A stretch of DNA of 64,000 nt from Methylobacterium sp. FF17 (lineage in GTDB: Bacteria; Pseudomonadota; Alphaproteobacteria; Rhizobiales; Beijerinckiaceae), in NCBI RefSeq assembly GCF_025813715.1, contig NZ_CP107532.1, positions 4,666,001 to 4,730,000 on the forward strand. Direction: 5' to 3'. The notes beneath the pieces are model-generated. The model ran no database searches. It saw only the letters and a list, made by a program, of their open reading frames with translations, and was not told the DNA's origin. Positions 27,045 through 36,212 of the stretch are shown one piece after another (the first letter of the stretch is position 1; each line of letters begins with the position of its first letter). The position numbers and the translations under genes were made by a program.

Positions 27045-29268
27045 GCGTCAGCGCCACGGCGCCTCCATCGGCCAGCCGCTCACCCGGCGCGACGGCCATG
27101 CCAAGATCACGGGCGCGGCCCGCTACAGCGCGGATGTCAGGCCCGAGGGCCTGGCCCACGCCGTGATGGCGGTGAGTTCGATTGCCCGCGGCCGGGTCAC
27201 CCATCTCGACGTGGCGGCGGCCCAGGCGCATCCCGGCGTGATCGCCGTGATGACCCCGGAGAACGCCCCCACCCTCGCCAAGTCCCCGGACCTGAAGGAC
27301 AATCCCTTCGCGTTCCGCCTCGACCTCCTGCAGAACGACGGCGTGCGCTACGCCAACCAGCCCATCGCGGTGGTGATCGCCGAGACGCTGGAGGCCGCCA
27401 CCGAGGGCGCGGCCCTGCTGGCACCCCGCTACGAATCGCAGGCCGTCAGCGTCGCCCTCGGGGCGGGCGAGGTGTTCTGCCCCGAGACCATCGGGGCGGG
27501 TTCGGCCACCGACGAGGGCTCGGGCGATGTCGGCGCCGGCATGGCGGCCGCCGAGACCCGGATGGAGGCGACCTACGACACGGCCGCGCAGTACCACAAC
27601 GCCCTGGAGCCGCATTCCAGCGTGGCCGAGTGGGACGGCGACCGCCTGACGCTCCACACGCCGACCCAGGCGCTCTGGATCGCGAAGGGCCGGCTCGCCG
27701 GTCTGTTCGGGATCCCGCCGGAGAACATCCGCGTGATCTGCCCCTATCTCGGCGGCGGCTTCGGCTCGAAGGGCTTCATCGCCTCGCCCCAGATCCTCGG
27801 GATCATGGCGGCCCGATTCGTCGGGCGTCCGGTCAAGCTGGTGACCCGGCGCGAGCAGATGTTCGGCCCCGTGGGCCACCGCGCCGCCACCCGCCAGACC
27901 CTGACGCTCGGCGCCGCCCGGGACGGCACCCTCACCGCCCTCGACCACCACACCCTGACCCTGACGAGCCGGCACGACGACTTCGTCGAGCCCTCCGGCA
28001 TCCTCTCGCGCCACCTCTACGCGGCCGGCGCGATCGCCACCACGCACGCGGTCTCGCGGGCCGATATCGGCACGCCGATCTTCATGCGCGCGCCGGGCGA
28101 GGCCTCGGGCAGCGTCGCGGTGGAGAGCGCCCTCGACGAACTGGCCCTGGAGCTCGACCTCGACCCCCTGGAGATCCGCCTGCGCAACTACGCCGAGGTG
28201 GAGCCGATCAGCCACCGGCCGTTCTCCTCCAAGGCTCTGCGGGAATGCTACGCGCAAGGGGCGGAGCGCTTCGGCTGGGCCGCCCGCCCGAGGCAGCCGC
28301 GCCAGATGCGCGACGCCGACGGGCTCCTCGTGGGCTGGGGGCTCGGCACCGCCACCTACCCGGCCGGGATGATGCAGGGCGAGGCCCGCGCCACGATCCG
28401 GGCCGACGGCACCGCCCTGATCGAGACCGCCGCCCAGGACATGGGCCAGGGCGCCTGGACCGTGCTGGCGCAGATCGGCGCCGACGGGCTCGGCCTCCCC
28501 CTGGCCCAGGTGGAGCTGCGCATCGGCGATTCGGACCTGCCGAACGGCGGGCTCGCCGGCGGTTCCACCGGCACCGCCACCGGCGGCACCGCGGTCCACA
28601 ACGCCGCGCAGGCCGCGATCGCCGAGCTCGCGGAGCTGGCGGTCAACGATCCCGCTTCGCCCCTCTACGGCGCCGGCAATGCCGGCGTCACCGCCCTCGA
28701 CGGACGCCTCGCCCGCAACGACGACCCCGCCCGCTCGGAATCGTTTTCCGAGATCCTCGCCCGCGCCGGCAAGGCCTCGGTGGAGGCGAAGGGCCAGGGC
28801 GCGGGCGACCCCGCCTCGCGAAAGGCCTATGCGATGCACGCGCACGGGGCGGTCTACGCGGAGGTGAAGGTCGATCCCGATCTCGGCCAGATCCGGGTGA
28901 CGCGGCTGGTGGGCGCCTTCGCGGCCGGGCGGATCGTCAACCCGCACCTCGTGCGCAGCCAGTATTACGGCGGCATGATCTGGGGCGTGTCCCTGGCGCT
29001 GCACGAGCACGCGGTGCTCGACCCGCGCTCGGGCCGGGTGATGAACGCCAACCTCGCCGAGTACCACATCCCGGTGAACGCCGACGTGCCGTCGCTGGAG
29101 GCGATCCTGGTGGAGGAGCACGACCCGCACGTGAACCCCCTCGGGATCAAGGGGGTCGGCGAGATCGGCATCACCGGCACCGCCGGGGCCATCGCCAACG
29201 CGGTCTGGCACGCGACCGGGATCCGCGTGCGCGACATCCCGATCACCCTCGACCGCCTGCTGGGGTGA
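27037..29268 (+). CDS. paoC: Aldehyde oxidoreductase molybdenum subunit (PaoC/YagR type)
   Basis: The 743-residue catalytic subunit, which binds molybdopterin cytosine dinucleotide and oxidises aldehydes to carboxylates. Typical segments are GQPLTRRDGHAKITGAARYSADV, PYLGGGFGSKGF for cofactor binding, and the C-terminal GIKGVGEIGITG with the presumed catalytic Glu at 709. No MocA/PaoD-like maturation factor follows; it would have to come from elsewhere in the genome. The substrate range is unknown; in a methylotroph aromatic or short-chain aldehydes are plausible. Confidence 0.93.
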   Translation: MPERQRHGASIGQPLTRRDGHAKITGAARYSADVRPEGLAHAVMAVSSIARGRVTHLDVAAAQAHPGVIAVMTPENAPTLAKSPDLKDNPFAFRLDLLQNDGVRYANQPIAVVIAETLEAATEGAALLAPRYESQAVSVALGAGEVFCPETIGAGSATDEGSGDVGAGMAAAETRMEATYDTAAQYHNALEPHSSVAEWDGDRLTLHTPTQALWIAKGRLAGLFGIPPENIRVICPYLGGGFGSKGFIASPQILGIMAARFVGRPVKLVTRREQMFGPVGHRAATRQTLTLGAARDGTLTALDHHTLTLTSRHDDFVEPSGILSRHLYAAGAIATTHAVSRADIGTPIFMRAPGEASGSVAVESALDELALELDLDPLEIRLRNYAEVEPISHRPFSSKALRECYAQGAERFGWAARPRQPRQMRDADGLLVGWGLGTATYPAGMMQGEARATIRADGTALIETAAQDMGQGAWTVLAQIGADGLGLPLAQVELRIGDSDLPNGGLAGGSTGTATGGTAVHNAAQAAIAELAELAVNDPASPLYGAGNAGVTALDGRLARNDDPARSESFSEILARAGKASVEAKGQGAGDPASRKAYAMHAHGAVYAEVKVDPDLGQIRVTRLVGAFAAGRIVNPHLVRSQYYGGMIWGVSLALHEHAVLDPRSGRVMNANLAEYHIPVNADVPSLEAILVEEHDPHVNPLGIKGVGEIGITGTAGAIANAVWHATGIRVRDIPITLDRLLG

Positions 29269-29269
29269 C

Positions 29270-29300
29270 CCCGTCTCCGCTCCAACGGGGCGGAGACGGG
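29270..29300. terminator. Hairpin between convergent paoC and anti-sigma genes
   Basis: An 11-bp perfect stem (29270-29280 with 29290-29300) with a nine-base loop lies one base after the paoC stop and 17 bp before the end of the leftward anti-sigma gene. There is no T-tract on either side, so it may be a transcript end stabiliser or a weak bidirectional terminator. Confidence 0.5.
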
Positions 29301-29317
29301 AGCCTCCGGCCACCGCC

Positions 29318-30031
29318 CTATTCGCGGATCAGCTTGCCCGAATACACCACCGGCCCGGTGGGCTGGCCGGTGGGCGAGCCGCCCTCCGGCTCGACGGAGA
29401 CCGCGAAGGTGCCGGCGGCGAGCGCGTCGCCCTGCGCCGGCAGGGTCAGGCCCCGCGCCCCCGCCCCGACGAGGCCGAGGGTCCTGGGGGCCTCGCCGGC
29501 GCCGACATACCAGAGTTCGAGGCTGCGTCCCGCCGGGGCCTGGGCGCCCACGGGGCGCACCCGCGCGGTGCCGGCCCGGGTGTCGATGCTGACGAGGAGC
29601 GCCGGCGCCTCGCCGCCGCTGCTGACCACGGCGAGGTAGCGGCCCTCCCCGTTCGTCGCCGGCCGCGGGCCGGCCGCGATGAACAGGGCGAGCCCCGCGG
29701 CCAGGACGGCCGCCGTGCCGGCGGCGAGGCGCCAGCGCCGCAGGGAGCGGTGGAGCGCGCCGACGTGGTCGTCGTTCGCCGCGGCCGGGTGGCCGGCGCC
29801 CGCCGGAGGGGCGACGGCTCGGGCGATGGCCGGCCACACGCCGGGACCCGGCTGGACCTCGGGGGCGGCGAGGGCGAGGGGTGCCAGGCGGCGTTCCCAG
29901 GCGTCCCGCGCGGCGCGGGCGGCGGGGTCCACCGCGAGTTCGAGGTCCACCGCCGCCCGCTCGGACGGCGACAGGGTGCCGAGCACGTACTCGGCCAGCC
30001 GCAGGTCGCGCTCGTTCGGATCCGGGGTCAT
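29318..30031 (-). CDS. Anti-sigma factor (RskA type)
   Basis: A 237-residue single-pass membrane protein. The N-terminal cytoplasmic part (RDLRLAEYVLGTLSPSERAAVDLELAVDP) is the anti-sigma domain; there is no Cys at all, so it is not a zinc-binding (ZAS) type. One transmembrane helix (WRLAAGTAAVLAAGLALFIAAG) leads to an extracytoplasmic RskA domain ending YSGKLIRE. It should hold the upstream ECF sigma factor inactive until an envelope signal triggers proteolysis. Its ATG overlaps the sigma-factor stop by four bases, the usual coupling of such pairs. Confidence 0.9.
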   Translation of the reverse strand: MTPDPNERDLRLAEYVLGTLSPSERAAVDLELAVDPAARAARDAWERRLAPLALAAPEVQPGPGVWPAIARAVAPPAGAGHPAAANDDHVGALHRSLRRWRLAAGTAAVLAAGLALFIAAGPRPATNGEGRYLAVVSSGGEAPALLVSIDTRAGTARVRPVGAQAPAGRSLELWYVGAGEAPRTLGLVGAGARGLTLPAQGDALAAGTFAVSVEPEGGSPTGQPTGPVVYSGKLIRE

Positions 30032-30624
30032 GCGGCACCGTCCAGACAGCCGCGCAGGGAGGCGAGACCGCGATGCAGCCAGGTCTTGATGGTGCTCACC
30101 GGCCGGTCGTAGCGCTGGGCCAGGTCCTCGCGGGACCGGCCCTCGCAATAGGCCAGCACGATGCAGTCGCGATGCAGGGCCTCCAGCCGGCCGAGGCAGG
30201 CCCGGAGCGCGTGGCTGTCGAGGATCGCGCCCGCGCTGTCATGTGGGTCGGCCAGCCGCTCCACCCAATCCTCCCCGTCCTCGGTCGCCGGCCCCTGGAT
30301 CTCGCTGCGCCGCCGCACCCCGTCGATCGCGCGGTTGCGCGCGATGGTACAGAGCCAGGCCAGCGGCCGACCGGCCTCCGGGCTGTAGGACGCGGCGTTC
30401 TGCCAGACACGCAGGTAAACGTCCTGCAGCACATCCTCGGCCAGGCTGCGATCCGCCTGGATACGCAGGATCACGCCGAAAAGTTTCGGCCCCGTCCGGT
30501 CGTACAACGCCCGCAGGGCGGCCTGATCGCGCCGGGCGATCCGCGCGATCAGCCCCGCCAGGGCGGCGTCGGTGCGCGCGGGATCGTCGGCCGGGGGACC
30601 GCCGAGCTGAGGGCTGGCACGCAA
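30028..30624 (-). CDS. ECF RNA polymerase sigma factor
   Basis: A 198-residue sigma-70 family factor. Region 2 runs from about residue 35 (LRALYDRTGPKLFGVILRIQADRSLAEDVLQDVYLRVW, then AWLCTIARNRAIDGVRRR) and region 4 from about residue 135 (LEALHRDCIVLAYCEGRSREDLAQRYDRPVSTIKTWLHRGLASLR). The likely start is TTG 30624, because AGAGGA lies at normal spacing upstream and no ATG or GTG precedes region 2. With its cognate anti-sigma factor it forms a SigK/RskA-like module. Its target promoters are not evident; no paired autoregulated promoter could be identified in the short upstream gap. Confidence 0.92.
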   Translation of the reverse strand: MRASPQLGGPPADDPARTDAALAGLIARIARRDQAALRALYDRTGPKLFGVILRIQADRSLAEDVLQDVYLRVWQNAASYSPEAGRPLAWLCTIARNRAIDGVRRRSEIQGPATEDGEDWVERLADPHDSAGAILDSHALRACLGRLEALHRDCIVLAYCEGRSREDLAQRYDRPVSTIKTWLHRGLASLRGCLDGAA

Positions 30625-30761
30625 CGGTTGGGCTTCCTCTCTGCGCGCGGGCCGGCTCGGGGCCCGGTGGCGGGTCTCAACTCAGGTTAGTCGAGGCCGA
30701 GCCGCCGCGCCACCGGATCGCGCGCGATCGCTGCGGATACCGGCCCGAGGAGCGGCCCAAC

Positions 30762-32009
30762 TCAGCGGCGCTCGTAGAGCAGGCGGGCCCGGATCGTGCC
30801 GTCGAGCGCCCGGATCTCCTCCAGCAGCGTCTCGGCATCGGCATCGGTCACGTCGGTCTCCACCACCACGTAACCGACCTCGCCGTCCGTCTGGTAGAAC
30901 TGCGCGGCGATGTTCACCCCGCGCCGCGCGAAGGCCTCGTTGAGGCGGCCCAGCATGCCCGGGATGTTGCGCTGGACGTGGATGAGGCGGGTGCCGGTGG
31001 GACGCGCGGGCAGCTGCACCTGCGGGAAGTTCACGGTGCCCACCGTGGAGCCGATGTCGGAGTAATCCACGAGCTTGCGCGCCACCTCGGAGCCGATGCG
31101 CTCCTGCGCCTCCTCGGTGGAGCCGCCGATATGCGGCGTCAGGATCACGTTCGGCAGGCCCTGGAGCGGGCTGACGAAGCGCTCCTGGTTGGAGCCGGGC
31201 TCCACCGGGAACACGTCGACGGCGGCGCCCCGCAGGTGGCCGTCGCGCAGCGCGGATGCCAGGGCGTCGAGGTCCACCACGGTGCCGCGCGCGTTGTTGA
31301 TGAGGAAGGCGCCGGGCTTCATCGCCCGGATCTCGGCCTGCCCGATCATGTTGTGGGTCTCGGGCGTCTCCGGCACGTGCAGCGAGACCACGTCGCTCTG
31401 GGCGAGCAGGGCCTCCAGGGTGTCGGTGGGCTCGGTGTTGCCGTGGCGCAGCTTGTCGGTCTGGTCGTAATAGACCACCCGCATGCCCATCGCCTCGGCC
31501 AGCGTCGAGAGCTGCGAGCCGATATTGCCGTAGCCGACGATGCCCAGCGTCTTGCCGCGCACCTCCTGCGAGCCCGTGGCCGACTTGTCCCATTCGCCCG
31601 CATGCGCGCCCACCGAGCGCGGCACGATCCGGCGCAGCAGCATCACGATCTCGCCGATGACGAGTTCGGCCACCGAGCGGGTGTTCGAGTAGGGCGCGTT
31701 GAAGACCGGGATGCCGCGGTGCCGCGCGGCCTCGAGGTCGACCTGGTTGGTGCCCACCGAGAAGCAGCCCACCGCGAGCAGGCGCTCGCCGGCCGCCAGG
31801 GCGGCCGCGTCGAGCTGCGTGCGCGAGCGGATGCCGAGGATGTGCGTGCCCTTGAGCGCCTCGTGCAGGGCCTCGCGGTCCAGGGCCTTGGCCACCCGCA
31901 CGACGTTGGTGTAGCCGGCGGCCGCGAAGAGGTCGGCGGCGCTGTCGTTGATGCCTTCGAGCAGCAGGACGCGGATCTTGTCCTTCGGGAAGGAGAGTCG
32001 TTCGGCCAT
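30762..32009 (-). CDS. serA: D-3-phosphoglycerate dehydrogenase SerA
   Basis: The first enzyme of serine biosynthesis, 415 residues, oxidising 3-phosphoglycerate with NAD. The NAD-binding motif is GYGNIGS (159-165); the catalytic Arg, Glu and His of the 2-hydroxyacid dehydrogenase family are R241 (ARGTVVD), E270 and H293 (TPHIGGST). The C-terminal ACT domain (about 343-415) is the site of serine feedback, as in E. coli SerA. ATG 32009 is the start. Serine synthesis is also the C1 acceptor supply for the methylotrophic serine cycle. A D-2-hydroxyglutarate-dehydrogenase-like gene is divergent 277 bp away. Confidence 0.95.
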   Translation of the reverse strand: MAERLSFPKDKIRVLLLEGINDSAADLFAAAGYTNVVRVAKALDREALHEALKGTHILGIRSRTQLDAAALAAGERLLAVGCFSVGTNQVDLEAARHRGIPVFNAPYSNTRSVAELVIGEIVMLLRRIVPRSVGAHAGEWDKSATGSQEVRGKTLGIVGYGNIGSQLSTLAEAMGMRVVYYDQTDKLRHGNTEPTDTLEALLAQSDVVSLHVPETPETHNMIGQAEIRAMKPGAFLINNARGTVVDLDALASALRDGHLRGAAVDVFPVEPGSNQERFVSPLQGLPNVILTPHIGGSTEEAQERIGSEVARKLVDYSDIGSTVGTVNFPQVQLPARPTGTRLIHVQRNIPGMLGRLNEAFARRGVNIAAQFYQTDGEVGYVVVETDVTDADAETLLEEIRALDGTIRARLLYERR

Positions 32010-32021
32010 GGATGTCTTCTT

Positions 32022-32051
32022 CTTGAATGGCGCGTACTTGGATGGCGCGCC
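32022..32051. repeat. Two 15-bp tandem repeats just upstream of serA
   Basis: Units 32022-32036 and 32037-32051, close to CTTGAATGGCGCGTA, lie 13 bases upstream of the serA start codon, inside its leader. Confidence 0.65.
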
Positions 32052-32286
32052 CCTGGGGGCGACAGGGGCGCCGGGCCCGTCACGGACCGCGCGGCCGGGC
32101 ATGGCGCGCCCCCGAATGGGGGGTGTGAGAGGCCAGTTCGCCGGAACGGTCAAGGCCCGGCCTTGAGCATCGGCGGGGTTTGTCAGGCCGCCCCCTTGAC
32201 CCCGGCCGCCGGCCCCGAAATGCCGGGCCCAGCTTTGCCCCGGGTCCCCGACCCCGCCCCGAGCCCCGAGCACGAGGACCATTCCG

Positions 32287-33690
32287 ATGAGCCAGACCAC
32301 CGCGCGGGCCGACCTTCTCGGCCGGCTGGACTCCCGCCTCGGCCGGGGCGGCCTGCTCACGGCGGAGGCGGATCTCGCCCCCTACGCGGTGGATTGGCGC
32401 CGCCTGTTCCCGGGCCGGCCGCTGGCGGTGGCGCGCCCGGCCTCCACCGCCGAGGTCTCCGCTGTGCTGGCGGCCTGCCACGCGGCCGGAGTCGCGGTGG
32501 TGCCCCAGGGCGGACATACCGGCCTTGCGGGGGGCGCAACCCCCGACGCCTCCGGGGGCCAGGTCGTGCTGTCGCTCGCCCGCATGAATGCGATCCGCCG
32601 GGTCGACCCCCTCGGCCTGACCCTGGAGGCCGAGGCCGGCTGCATCCTCAAGGTGGCCCAGGACGCGGCGGAGGCGGAAGGCCGCCTCCTGCCCGTCAGC
32701 CTCGCGGCGGAGGGCTCGGCCATGCTCGGCGGCATCATCGCCACCAACGCGGGCGGCATCAACGTCCTGCGCTACGGCATGACCCGCAACCTCGTCCTCG
32801 GGCTCGAGGTGGTGCTGGCCGACGGCACCGTCGTCGACGGCCTGCGGGCCCTGCGCAAGGACAATGCGGGCTACGACTGGAAGCAGCTCTTCATCGGCAG
32901 CGAGGGGACGCTGGGCGTCGTCACCGCCGCCATCCTGCGCCTCGTGCCGCGCCCGCGCCACACCGCCACGGCGCTCCTCGCGGTGCCCGACCCGGACGCG
33001 GCCCTGCGCCTCCTGAAGGCGGCGCAGGACGCCCTCGGCGACACCATCCAGGCCTTCGAGCTGATCGCGGGCGCGTCCCTCGCCCTGGTGGCCGAGCATG
33101 CGGGGCTCGCCAGTCCCATCGGCGCGGCGGACTGGACCGTGCTGATGGAGGCGGGCTCGAGCCTCGACGGCCTGCGCGAGGCGGTGGAGACGCTGCTCGG
33201 CGAGGTCCTGGAGCGAGGCGACGCCGTGGACGGCGTGCTCGCCGAGTCGGGCCAGCAGGCGGCGGCCCTCTGGGCGCTGCGCGAGCACATCACCGAGGCC
33301 GAGGCCCGCGCGGGCAAGAGCGTCAAGCACGACGTCTCCGTGCCGATCCCGGCGATCCCCGGCTTCCTGGCGGCGGCGGACGAGGCCCTCGCCGCCGGCG
33401 CGCCCGGCACCCGGCCCAACACCTTCGGCCACATGGGCGACGGCAACATCCACTACAACGTGCTGATCGGGCCCGAGCACGACCCGGAGGCCATCAACCG
33501 CCTCGTCCACGACGCGGTGGCGCGCTTCGGCGGCAGCATCTCGGCCGAGCACGGCATCGGCCAGTACCGGGTCGACGAACTCGTGCGCCACCGCCGGCCG
33601 GAGGAGATGGCGCTGGCCCGCCGCATCAAGCACGCCCTCGACCCGCAGGGCCTGCTCAACCCCGGCAAGGTTCTGCGCCCGGGAGCCTGA
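32287..33690 (+). CDS. FAD-linked oxidase, probable D-2-hydroxyglutarate dehydrogenase
   Basis: A 467-residue vanillyl-alcohol-oxidase-fold flavoenzyme. The PP-loop FAD domain (VVPQGGHTGLAGGATPDASGGQVVLSL) and the metal/substrate motifs HMGDGNIHYNV and SAEHGIGQYRVDEL place it in the D-lactate/D-2-hydroxyglutarate dehydrogenase (GlcD-like) family. The start has GAGGA upstream. SerA-type enzymes can reduce 2-oxoglutarate to D-2-hydroxyglutarate, and a D2HGDH recycles it; the divergent pairing with serA makes this substrate more likely than glycolate or D-lactate. That is inference from context. Confidence 0.85.
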   Translation: MSQTTARADLLGRLDSRLGRGGLLTAEADLAPYAVDWRRLFPGRPLAVARPASTAEVSAVLAACHAAGVAVVPQGGHTGLAGGATPDASGGQVVLSLARMNAIRRVDPLGLTLEAEAGCILKVAQDAAEAEGRLLPVSLAAEGSAMLGGIIATNAGGINVLRYGMTRNLVLGLEVVLADGTVVDGLRALRKDNAGYDWKQLFIGSEGTLGVVTAAILRLVPRPRHTATALLAVPDPDAALRLLKAAQDALGDTIQAFELIAGASLALVAEHAGLASPIGAADWTVLMEAGSSLDGLREAVETLLGEVLERGDAVDGVLAESGQQAAALWALREHITEAEARAGKSVKHDVSVPIPAIPGFLAAADEALAAGAPGTRPNTFGHMGDGNIHYNVLIGPEHDPEAINRLVHDAVARFGGSISAEHGIGQYRVDELVRHRRPEEMALARRIKHALDPQGLLNPGKVLRPGA

Positions 33691-33773
33691 TCGGACCCCC
33701 GAGACTGTCGAAATCCGAGCCGGCGTCCTATCTCCGGGGTGACACGCGACACGACGGCAGGAAGGACGCTGGC

Positions 33774-34748
33774 ATGGCCTCGCCCGGAGACTGGAAGATC
33801 CCCGCATCCGCGCAGCCCCGGGCCGCCGATTACGGCTACGACCTCGAGGCGGCGCTCACCGCCATCGTGGCGCTCTCGACGCGGGTGCCCCCCGAAGCCT
33901 TCACCGCCGAGACCCTCGGCACGGAGCGGGCGGGCAACGGCGTCGTGATCGGCGAGGACGGGCTCGTGCTGACCATCGGCTACCTCGTGACGGAGGCGGA
34001 TTCCGTCTGGCTCACGACCCATGACGGGCGCTCGGTGCCCGGCCACGTGGTCGGGTTCGACGCGGTGACGGGGTTCGGCCTCGTCCAGGCCCTCGGCGAC
34101 CTCAAGGTGAAGCCGCTGAAGCTCGGGCGCTCGGGGCCCGTGCGCATCGGCGACCGGGCCGTGATGGCGGGGGTCGGCGGCCGGGCGCGCAGCCTCGCCG
34201 TGGAGATCGTCGCCCGCCAGGAATTCGCCGGCTACTGGGAATACGTCCTCGACGAGGCCCTGTTCACCGCCCCCTCGCACCCGCACTGGGGCGGGGCCGC
34301 GCTGATCGGCCCGGACGGGTCGCTCCTCGGCATCGGCTCCCTGCAGCTTCAGCAGGGCGGCCCGGAGGGCCCGAAGACCATCAACATGATCGTGCCGATC
34401 GACCTGCTGCCGCCGATCCTCGAGGACCTGACCACGCGCGGCCGGGTCGACCGGCCCGTGCGCCCCTGGCTCGGCCTCTATGCCAGCGACGGCGAGGAGG
34501 CCGTGGTGGTGATGGGCCTGGCCGATGACGGCCCCGCCGAGGCGGCGGACCTGCGCCCGGGCGACGTCATCGTGGCGGTGGCGGGCGAGCCGGTGGCGGA
34601 TCTCGCCGGGTTCTTCCGGCAGGTCTGGGCGCTCGGCGAGGCCGGGGTGCGGGTGCCGCTGACCATCCAGCGCGACGGCAAGCCGCTCAAGCTCTCCCTG
34701 ACCTCCTCCGACCGCGAGCGCTTCCTCGTCGGGCCACCTCTCCATTGA
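33774..34748 (+). CDS. HtrA-like PDZ protein with degenerate protease domain
   Basis: A 324-residue protein with the trypsin-like (S1C) fold followed by a PDZ domain (about residues 235-315: WLGLYASDGEEAVVVMGLADDGPAEAADLRPGDVIVAV). All three catalytic positions seem to be lost: the His of TNNHV aligns with Y70, the Asp of TDLA with G100, and the Ser of GNSGGP with W172 (HPHWGGAA). No signal peptide is visible, so it may be cytoplasmic, again unlike HtrA/DegP. The start has AGGAAGGA upstream. It is probably a peptide-binding scaffold or regulator. The stop is within a 14-bp duplication (34740-34767). Confidence 0.8.
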   Translation: MASPGDWKIPASAQPRAADYGYDLEAALTAIVALSTRVPPEAFTAETLGTERAGNGVVIGEDGLVLTIGYLVTEADSVWLTTHDGRSVPGHVVGFDAVTGFGLVQALGDLKVKPLKLGRSGPVRIGDRAVMAGVGGRARSLAVEIVARQEFAGYWEYVLDEALFTAPSHPHWGGAALIGPDGSLLGIGSLQLQQGGPEGPKTINMIVPIDLLPPILEDLTTRGRVDRPVRPWLGLYASDGEEAVVVMGLADDGPAEAADLRPGDVIVAVAGEPVADLAGFFRQVWALGEAGVRVPLTIQRDGKPLKLSLTSSDRERFLVGPPLH

Positions 34749-34793
34749 CCGCCCTCCATTGATCGAAGGACCGGCCGGGTTTATTTCAGGGCG

Positions 34794-36212
34794 ATGACGG
34801 ACAGTCCCATCCACATCGTCGGCGGCGGCCTCGCCGGGTCGGAAGCCGCCTGGCAGGTCGCCGAGGCCGGCCATTCCGTGATCCTCCACGAGATGCGCCC
34901 GGTGCGCGGCACGGAGGCGCATCACGGCGGCGATTTCGCCGAGCTCGTCTGCTCGAACTCGTTCCGGTCGGACGACGCCAACGGCAACGCCGTCGGGCTG
35001 CTGCACCAGGAGATGCGCACCCTGGGTTCGCTGATCCTGCGCGCGGCCGACGCGCATCAGGTCCCAGCCGGCGGGGCGCTGGCGGTCGACCGCGAGGGCT
35101 TCGCCAAGGCCGTCACCGCCGCGATCGAGGCGCATCCGCGCATCGCGATCGCGCGGGAGGAGGTCGAGGGCCTGCCCCCCGAGGCCTGGGGCTCCACCAT
35201 CATCGCGACGGGGCCGCTGACCGCCCCGTCCCTGGCGCAGGCCATCCGGGCGCTGACGGGGGCGGATGCCCTCGCCTTCTTCGACGCGATCGCGCCGATC
35301 GTGCACCGCGATTCCATCGACATGGGCAAGGCCTGGTTCCAGTCGCGCTACGACAAGGTCGGGCCCGGCGGCACGGGGGCCGACTACATCAACTGCCCGA
35401 TGAACCGGGAGCAGTACGACGCCTTCATCCAGGCGCTGATCGGCGGCGACAAGATCGGCTTCAAGGAGTGGGAGGCCTCGACCCCCTACTTCGACGGTTG
35501 CCTGCCCATCGAGGTCATGGCCGAGCGCGGCCCCGAGACCCTGCGCCACGGACCCATGAAGCCGGTGGGCCTGACCAACCCGCACGACCCCACCGTGAAG
35601 GCCTGCGCCATCGTGCAGCTGCGCCAGGACAACGCGCTCGGCACCCTCTACAACATGGTCGGATTCCAGACGAAGCTGACCTATTCCGAGCAGGTCCGGG
35701 TGTTCCGCACCATTCCCGGCCTCGAGAACGCCGAGTTCGCGCGGCTCGGCGGCCTGCACCGCAACACCTACCTCGACAGCCCCCGCCTCCTCGACGCGAC
35801 CCTGCGGCTGAAGGCGCGGCCCAGCTTGCGCTTCGCCGGCCAGATCACCGGCTGCGAGGGCTATGTCGAGAGCGCCGCCATCGGCCTGATGGCCGGCCGC
35901 TTCGCCGTGGCGGAAGCGCGCGGGGAGACGCTGGCGCCGCTCCCGGCCACCACGGCGCTGGGCGCGCTGATCGGCCACATCACCGGCGGCCACATCGCGG
36001 CCGAGGATGCCGGTGCGCCGCGCTCGTTCCAGCCGATGAACGTGAATTTCGGCCTGTTCCCGCCCCTCGACCATGCCGTGAAGGGCGAGGGCGGCCGGCG
36101 CCTGAAGGGCCCCGAGAAGGCGGTCGCCAAGAAGAAGGCCCTGACCGACCGGGCGCGGGCCGATCTCGCGGGCTGGATGGGGATCGGCCCGGCGCAGATC
36201 GCGGCGGAGTAG
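34794..36212 (+). CDS. trmFO: tRNA uracil-54 C5 methyltransferase TrmFO
   Basis: The folate- and FAD-dependent enzyme, 472 residues, that makes ribothymidine at position 54 of tRNA, using methylenetetrahydrofolate as carbon donor. The dinucleotide-binding motif is GGGLAGSE (10-17), and [29 protein letters not shown] and the [42 protein letters not shown] segments are hallmarks. A folate-dependent tRNA methylase fits a host with heavy C1-folate flux. It reads in the same direction as the HtrA-like gene, 45 bp downstream. Confidence 0.96.
   Translation: MTDSPIHIVGGGLAGSEAAWQVAEAGHSVILHEMRPVRGTEAHHGGDFAELVCSNSFRSDDANGNAVGLLHQEMRTLGSLILRAADAHQVPAGGALAVDREGFAKAVTAAIEAHPRIAIAREEVEGLPPEAWGSTIIATGPLTAPSLAQAIRALTGADALAFFDAIAPIVHRDSIDMGKAWFQSRYDKVGPGGTGADYINCPMNREQYDAFIQALIGGDKIGFKEWEASTPYFDGCLPIEVMAERGPETLRHGPMKPVGLTNPHDPTVKACAIVQLRQDNALGTLYNMVGFQTKLTYSEQVRVFRTIPGLENAEFARLGGLHRNTYLDSPRLLDATLRLKARPSLRFAGQITGCEGYVESAAIGLMAGRFAVAEARGETLAPLPATTALGALIGHITGGHIAAEDAGAPRSFQPMNVNFGLFPPLDHAVKGEGGRRLKGPEKAVAKKKALTDRARADLAGWMGIGPAQIAAE

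Noticed and set aside
30243..34748. Very long open frame of about 1500 codons over the sigma, serA and dehydrogenase genes
   Set aside because: Stop codons are rare in high-GC DNA. Only its last 324 codons (the HtrA-like gene) match a protein; the rest is antisense or out of frame with well-recognised genes.
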